From positions 186,001 through 250,000 of the forward strand of contig SNVD02012978.1 of assembly GCA_013180625.2 (NCBI GenBank): DNA of 64,000 nt. Direction: 5' to 3'. Source of the stretch: Boswellia sacra (Eukaryota > Streptophyta > Magnoliopsida > Sapindales > Burseraceae). The notes beneath the pieces are model-generated. The model worked only from the letters and a program-made list of their open reading frames with translations, made no database searches and was not told the DNA's origin. Shown here piece by piece: positions 58,181 to 64,000 of the stretch. The position numbers and the translations under genes were made by a program. Each line of letters opens with the position of its first letter. The stretch's first letter is position 1.

Positions 58181-61100
58181 TCAGAAGGAATGAGAAAAAA
58201 TATTAGATGAGACTTTCTGCTGAATTAGGCCTTCGGGGTATGTGAAGCAAGGAGGGGGATCTACTAGACCCAGACGTGACCCATGTGCTTCCCAACAGAA
58301 TGATTTTGCCATTCCGCCGAAGGATGACACAAGCTGAATGTCTTCCAAATATAATTTTTCACATGGTGTGTCATCACTGCATGCAAATATTATTGCTTCC
58401 TCTGTCGCTGAAGTTCCTTTAATGTGCTTAAAGGAAATGTTCTCCACTTTAACAGCCAAAGTCTGCATTTGATCAAGATGTTAGATACATTGAGTATATA
58501 CAGGACAAGTTATCTTCACAAATTGTATGTTTCTAAAGCAAATATGCAAAATGAGAAGCACGAAGAGAAGTATGTTCCATCTGATTACAATGGTCAAGCA
58601 ACATGTAACTACCATTGAAGCTATAAAAAACATGACATTATTGAAGATCATTGAAGTTGTGAATGATATATGAATAAAAGAGGTGTTTAATCTTGCATTC
58701 CACAAGATGATTCCCACCATAAAGTTCACAAAGAAGTCCATAAAAGGTTATTGGTACGAAATTCCGCCATCATTAGAACAGGAAGCCCGAAATCAAAGTA
58801 TTAATTCAAACATGCCCCAATGAAAGGAGAAATTTTTTAAAAAATAAAAAGAAACCTGTTCAATGATCTGTTTTATTAATAAAAACATAGTGCTTTTGAC
58901 ATCTCTTGCAAAAATTCGATATTCCCTAACTTCTACTGACAGTAAGAATTCTGTACCTGGTTTGCACATGGCAGCAGTGAATCACAATAATATTGGTCTA
59001 TAATAACAGGATTTGATACATTTTCCATCCACAAGTTCTGGAAACTAATGTCAGTGGCAAAACCACTGCCTCCCTGGTGAAAATTAGCGAAAGCATAGAA
59101 TCAATTTTTGGTACAAATTCAATAGTATCTGTACAAGCATAAATTTAGATATACATGTATATATATGCACATAGAGCAAGAGAGAGATCAATCTTGGGAA
59201 GAGTACCTGCCATGTTTTAATCCGTACACCATTCTCAGTGTTGGAGATAAATGCTCCATCAACCATTATATCTTGAATCTGTGAACATGAGTTTGATTTT
59301 CCCAAGCTTCCAATGCTAATGGACAATGATCCCAATTAGTAAAGGTACTCAAAGACAACTGTAGTCTAATTAGGACGAAAGTTCCTATTACCTTATACCA
59401 TGGCCTGGTCCACAAATAATGTTTCTGATTCGAATTCGTGAAGAATTACTGACTATAGAGATGCAGTCATCTCCTGGATGCACAAATTTCAAAAATAGAA
59501 AAAAAAAAAAAAAAGAACACAAAAGACAATAAATTTCCAAGAAATAGGACACAAAGCCCTAACTGAAATCTTAATAAATTCAAACAGCCACATGACTTAA
59601 TATGCTTCTCATCAACTTGCTCTGAATGAGATGGAACAGGCTGGATCCATAAACATTAGAAGTATAGGATGGAAATGAATTACAATGAAAATACTCATAT
59701 TTCATTCTCAAAAAGGGCCAAAAAAAAAAGTCAAGCTATTATCTTTGCGGATAGTTGAATAATATTTGTGTAAATCTTAAAATATGATTCATAATATGTA
59801 AAAACCACTTTCTGATACAAAGACAACAACAGCCAAAATTCTAGTCAACATTTTTGTTTGTCTTACAATGATGCAAAACATCAGCCATATTTTGTAGCCA
59901 CTATGACAACTGCTCGGCTACAAAATTAGGAAAGCATATGAAAAAAATTATTTTTTATGATAAATAGATTCTACATCTAATCAGATGGCAGCACATTCTG
60001 AAGATTACCAACCTGTTCTGACTATGCTATCCTTGACTTCAACAGCACGAGAATGACTAATGTGGATTCCATCTGTATTAGGGCTTGAAGCAGGTGCTAT
60101 TACTTTGAGATGAGATGCTGAAACCCGAAGACAATTAGTGAACGCAATGTGCATTTGTTGACTGTTGAGCAGCATAAGGTTCTTGACTTTCAAATTCCTG
60201 CACCTATGGAAAGTAAGAGCCTGCAGGCGTGAATCACGTGGTTGTTATAAGATTTTAAGCCTTAAATCCATTAGGGAAAAAGTAAAAGTATAAAAGTCTA
60301 ATGCCCATAATCAGAGCTTTCCAAAGGCAACATTGCTCCAAGATAAACAGCACTAACCGTTGGAGCATGTCGACATGGCTGCAAAACAATGAATTGAAGC
60401 CACTTTTAGGGAAATTCAGGTACAAAAATGTGTAAAATAGACAAAAATCCAGGAGTGCAAGACATTTTATACATTTTTTATGTTGATCTTGCAGGATCTA
60501 GCCCACCATTCCTGCCCCATTCCATTGATTGTCCCTCCTCCTTCTACAGTGAGGTGATTCACCCCATGAAAGTAGAGCCACTTACGATGACTTAAACCCT
60601 TCCATGCACGAGGATTTTTGGGGGCAAAAATTCTACCAGATATCTATTACAACACAATCCCAATGCAGTAAATTAAAGGAAAATTTCAGACACTAACATA
60701 AGAAAGGAAGATTGTATAGGAAAAATCAATGTAGTTAATGAGTGATTTGAACTTTCTGTTCTTACCTGCAAAGTGATTTTTGATTTACAAGGCCCAGCAA
60801 AATCAATAGGACGAATCAGAAAAGTATACCCAAATGGAATTAAAATTCTTGTCCGGCCAGGAAAAGAGCAAGCTATCCTCCAAGCAGTTTCAAAAGCCTG
60901 AAAACATATCATGACACATGAAATGATTTCCTTTCTAATTAGAAGGATACTGAAAGTACAATGAACCCTCAAACAGCTTCTCTATTATTTAGTGCTACAT
61001 CGAATATCCAACAGATGGAGAAAACAATATTGTTATATCACAACAGCATCTCACGTAATTAATTTTGATTCCAAATGACAATTCTCGTCCCCCATTTTCT

Positions 61101-61859
61101 ATGCAACCACACGCAAGCCGGAGCAAACGAACAAACCAAAAATTGGGCAATGGAGTTGTTTCAGTGGAGATCATTTGGCGCCCCAATTCTCCACATTATA
61201 TTTTCTTTGGCCTAAAATGGATTCGGCTATACCAATTCTATATACATTGCTAAAATCCCACAAACAGACACCATAATCTAGCATCCCAGATGCCATTACA
61301 ATTTCTACTTTCCTTGATAAATACTATTACCAATTCTGAAACTTGGAAACTTTCTAAGAAAGTTTCAAACTTGATCACATAACTTGAACTTGATCACATA
61401 ACTTGACATCATAATCATGGAATCTCTCAACCAAGTATAGTTTTCTCAGAAAATGGACAAAACCCCAGTTACAGAAACATGTCATAGTTAACAAGCATTA
61501 CAAAATTACTCACTAACTCTCATATATTAGGACATAAAAATAAACTAACCAAAACACAAACTCCTCAGCTTAAAGCAAACACTAAATCATGGATGAACAG
61601 CTATGATCTCCATCTAAACAAGCTGTAGATATCTCACCTGAGTATCATCACTGAGACCATCTCCTTGGGCACCAAAATCACCAACAACAAGAACCCTTTT
61701 TGATCTGGGTTGGGGACTGTTTGATCCAGAACGTGGAAGCTCTAGCAGGGAATCTAATCCTTCTGTATGCACAAAACTTGAACACAAGCATACAAGTACA
61801 AGAATGACAAGTCCCATACATGTTGGAGACCATGAACAGAAGCTAAAGTGTTTGATCAT
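58181..61859 (-). CDS. Polygalacturonase, GH28 (At1g48100-like), secreted
   Basis: Nine exons on the minus strand: 61859-61638, 60897-60766, 60643-60473, 60378-60358, 60220-60013, 59473-59392, 59315-59207, 59073-58957 and 58462-58181. They sum to 1,344 nt and 447 residues; all phases close, and exon 4 is only 21 nt (PCRHAPT). Residues about 10-32 form a signal peptide, so the enzyme acts in the cell wall, where GH28 enzymes hydrolyse homogalacturonan. Substrate-site motifs are intact: NTD at 230-232, GDD at 252-254, GHG at 275-277 and RIK at 310-312, supplying the three aspartates, the histidine and the arginine/lysine pair. The N-terminal DFGAQGDGLSDDTQ and the segment GGGTINGMGQEWW are also typical. 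The start is the first ATG in frame. Confidence 0.93.
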
Positions 61860-62109
61860 GTTCTGTTCAGTTCTGAACTGAACAATCAAAGTGTGGTTAG
61901 TTGAGATTCTGAGAGCTTAACGATTATGTTACAAGTTGCAAAGAAAGGTTATTGGTTTAATTATTAAATATTTAAAGAAGTTCACACAGTCAAAAAGTGC
62001 ATATTTAATTTGGTAAAGCAGAAATTATGATGACTTGCTAGATTCTTCTTTTGTCATCCATTGCCTGAAAAATGATTATTTTAAAATTCTAATAATAATT
62101 TACTAAAAG

Positions 62110-62145
<36 letters not shown>

Positions 62146-64000
62146 GTAATATATCTTTAAATAGTTTGGAAAAAATTTTATTAACAAAATGTAAATGATA
62201 TGTTTAATAAATAAATAAATAATGCCAAGGGAAGGGATGTCACGTTCGCAAAATAAAGAGAGTGTCGGTTTGTGGGCATCACTTTCGCGGAAGGAGACTT
62301 TGGTCTTTTGGACATTTGCAAAATATAGTACATGCCTTGTTTGGATATGACTTATTGCAATTCACGTACTATTTTCAAATTTATTTCAGAACATTTTAAT
62401 ATTGTTAAATTTTGAATTACGTTAGTAAATATAAATTTATTTTTTTTAATATGATAACGTTATTTTGGTTTAAAATGGGTTAAAAATTTATAATTATTTA
62501 TCTATTTTAATTCAATGATTTATAGACATTCTAAAACTTTGAAAATATTATCCAACAATTGTCGATTCATTCATTTTTACATGCATAAATAGGAAAATTT
62601 CATGAACATTTTGTAGGTGGCTAGACACGTTTCAAATTTTCAATTATAGATTATTAGTCACCGTTTTTACTTATAAGATGGTTAATTTATGAAAAATAAA
62701 TAAATAAATAAATAAATTTGTCTCTCCAAAAGGGGTAATCTGGTAATAATCCAAGGTGCAAAACAAGATTAGATATAAAATATCAGAAGCACGCCAAAAT
62801 AAAATAAAATTTAAGAACTAAAATGACATTTTTCTCCCCATTATAAATTTGACGTAGACATGACTTGTATCATAGTAGCCAATATTTGGCGCGTCCTTTA
62901 CGAAGAGAAGAAAATCAGCTTACATTTCTATTGAAAGATACCCTTAATGTAATTCAACTACGTGATTCCAATTGAATCAGAAATTTAACATTTAAATCCT
63001 TATTGAATTTGAATGTATTTTATTATTTTGATTAATTTTTTTCTGAAAGAATAAGATAACTCATCTCAGATTGAAATATTAGAAGAAATTTAAGTCGATT
63101 TTTCTAATATCTACACCAATAGCGGCCCAAACTACAATCGCCTCTCTTTACCATTATCATACACTACATACCAAAACACCCTTTAAACATATTCATTCTC
63201 TCTTCACCATCATCAGGCATGCACATCAAAATCTTATTTAAACAACCTAAAACAGGTCAACATTATACATAACTTGGAACATGAGTTACATGACAGATTT
63301 CTTCTTTAAACAAATCCGTATGAGGGTCATTTTATTCGTTTTGACCCTTCGAAGTAGTATTCTCGTTGTTATATTTGTGACCCATTTGACCCACAGAGGA
63401 AAAAGAAGCGAACAATTGATTGGAACTTGAAACTTGTTCTATTGCTTATTCACCATTTTCAAACTCAAGATTGGAAATGAGAACAATCAATACAAAAAAT
63501 GAGAACAATTAATACAAGTACATCAAGACTCCAGAGAAATTAAAACTATATCCGAACCTCAACTCTTACACAAAATTTCTGAATATATCCATAGATGGAA
63601 TCTGCTAATGTGGTAGACCGAAAAACTTGGTACAAATTCTTCTCCGAGCTATACCCAGTTGAATCTTTCCCAAGATCTCTCATGCCATTTGCAACGTTAT
63701 TCCACTACTGCTCTTACATGCATGCATATATATATGAAATGATTGAACTTGGAGTTGGAGTGGTGGGCTTACATGAATGATCATCAACGTGTACATGATC
63801 ACGAAGCTCTCGTAGTATGTGATTATATAATCAGAGGTTTGATTGGCTGACATGATCAAATAAAGATGCATGAGATGTTACTTTGTGATAAGAGATGTAA
63901 GAGATTTAACTGGTATTTATGGTTGTTGAATTTGGCAAATGGCAATATCTATCTTGTGGGCATGGGGCAGTAAACAGTAAGGAATATGTTGTGTGCTTCC
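61860..64000. other. Intergenic to window end, AT-rich
   Basis: The polygalacturonase promoter should lie at its left side, although no clear TATA box stands out. A (TTA)n run lies at about 62109-62147 and an (AAAT)n run at 62696-62716. Around 63550-63700 the minus strand has a short open stretch with no recognised family. Confidence 0.5.
62109..62147. repeat. (TTA)n microsatellite
   Basis: About 12 uninterrupted ATT/TTA triplets. Confidence 0.9.

Noticed and set aside
62884..62895. TTTGGCGCG, an E2F-like site
   Set aside because: It is about 1 kb upstream of the polygalacturonase start with no other support.
63550..63700. Minus-strand open stretch of about 45 codons near the window end (GMRDLGKDSTGYSSEKNLYQ)
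   Set aside because: Could be a last exon, but no convincing acceptor or upstream exon is visible and no family is recognised.
1..64000. CRISPR arrays, tRNA genes, rRNA genes, bacterial operons
   Set aside because: None seen. The tandem repeats present are minisatellites or duplications, and the intron-rich genes show that this is plant nuclear DNA.

Overview
The window looks like nuclear DNA of a flowering plant, most likely a eudicot. Coding islands are split by GT-AG introns and sit in very AT-rich intergenic DNA full of transposon debris. The families found are plant-specific or plant-typical: P-class PPR proteins, an EG45/plant natriuretic peptide-like protein, a plant O-fucosyltransferase, a DUF761 protein, peptide deformylase 1A and a pectin-degrading GH28 enzyme. 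I cannot name the species from the sequence alone. All exon structures were rebuilt by hand from splice signals, reading phase and family conservation.

Left part (1-25 kb). The 3' end of a PPR gene (+) is followed by a SINE-like element and a perfect 28-bp inverted repeat. Next come a three-exon EG45/PNP-like gene (-), a six-exon O-fucosyltransferase gene (-), a frameshifted PPR pseudogene copy (-) and its intact 524-residue parent (-). After a 6.7-kb AT-rich desert there is a three-exon glyoxalase I-family gene (+), with three ACGT-core motifs just upstream of its TATA box, and then a small intronless DUF761 gene (-).

Middle (26-50 kb). A diverged array of long repeats, all in the same orientation, covers about 26.3-29.9 kb and 40.9-50 kb. 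It is interrupted by one complete Ty3/gypsy LTR retrotransposon (29,939-40,873, target duplication AATAC). The element lies on the minus strand and has Tat-lineage architecture: gag, protease, RT, two RNase H domains and integrase. Its gag-pol frame is dead, with four stops and two frameshifts. Between pol and the left LTR, on the opposite (+) strand, lies a spliced four-exon ORF that is still fully open. It has its own TATA box, a probable leader intron, a GC-rich tandem repeat and a 46-bp minisatellite. Right of the element a 2-kb segment is tandemly duplicated. One copy carries a Mutator-like MITE (60-bp TIRs, 9-bp target duplication) and the other keeps the empty site.

Right part (46-64 kb). 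There are three generations of peptide deformylase 1A: a shredded remnant (46.4-48.4 kb), an intact four-exon gene (50.3-52.7 kb) and a pseudogene (55.8-57.5 kb). They are followed by a nine-exon polygalacturonase gene (-) with all four GH28 catalytic motifs. The last 2 kb show nothing I can assign.

The genes do not form a functional cluster; this is ordinary eukaryotic gene order. The most notable item is the intact, intron-containing antisense gene inside an otherwise degenerate retrotransposon.
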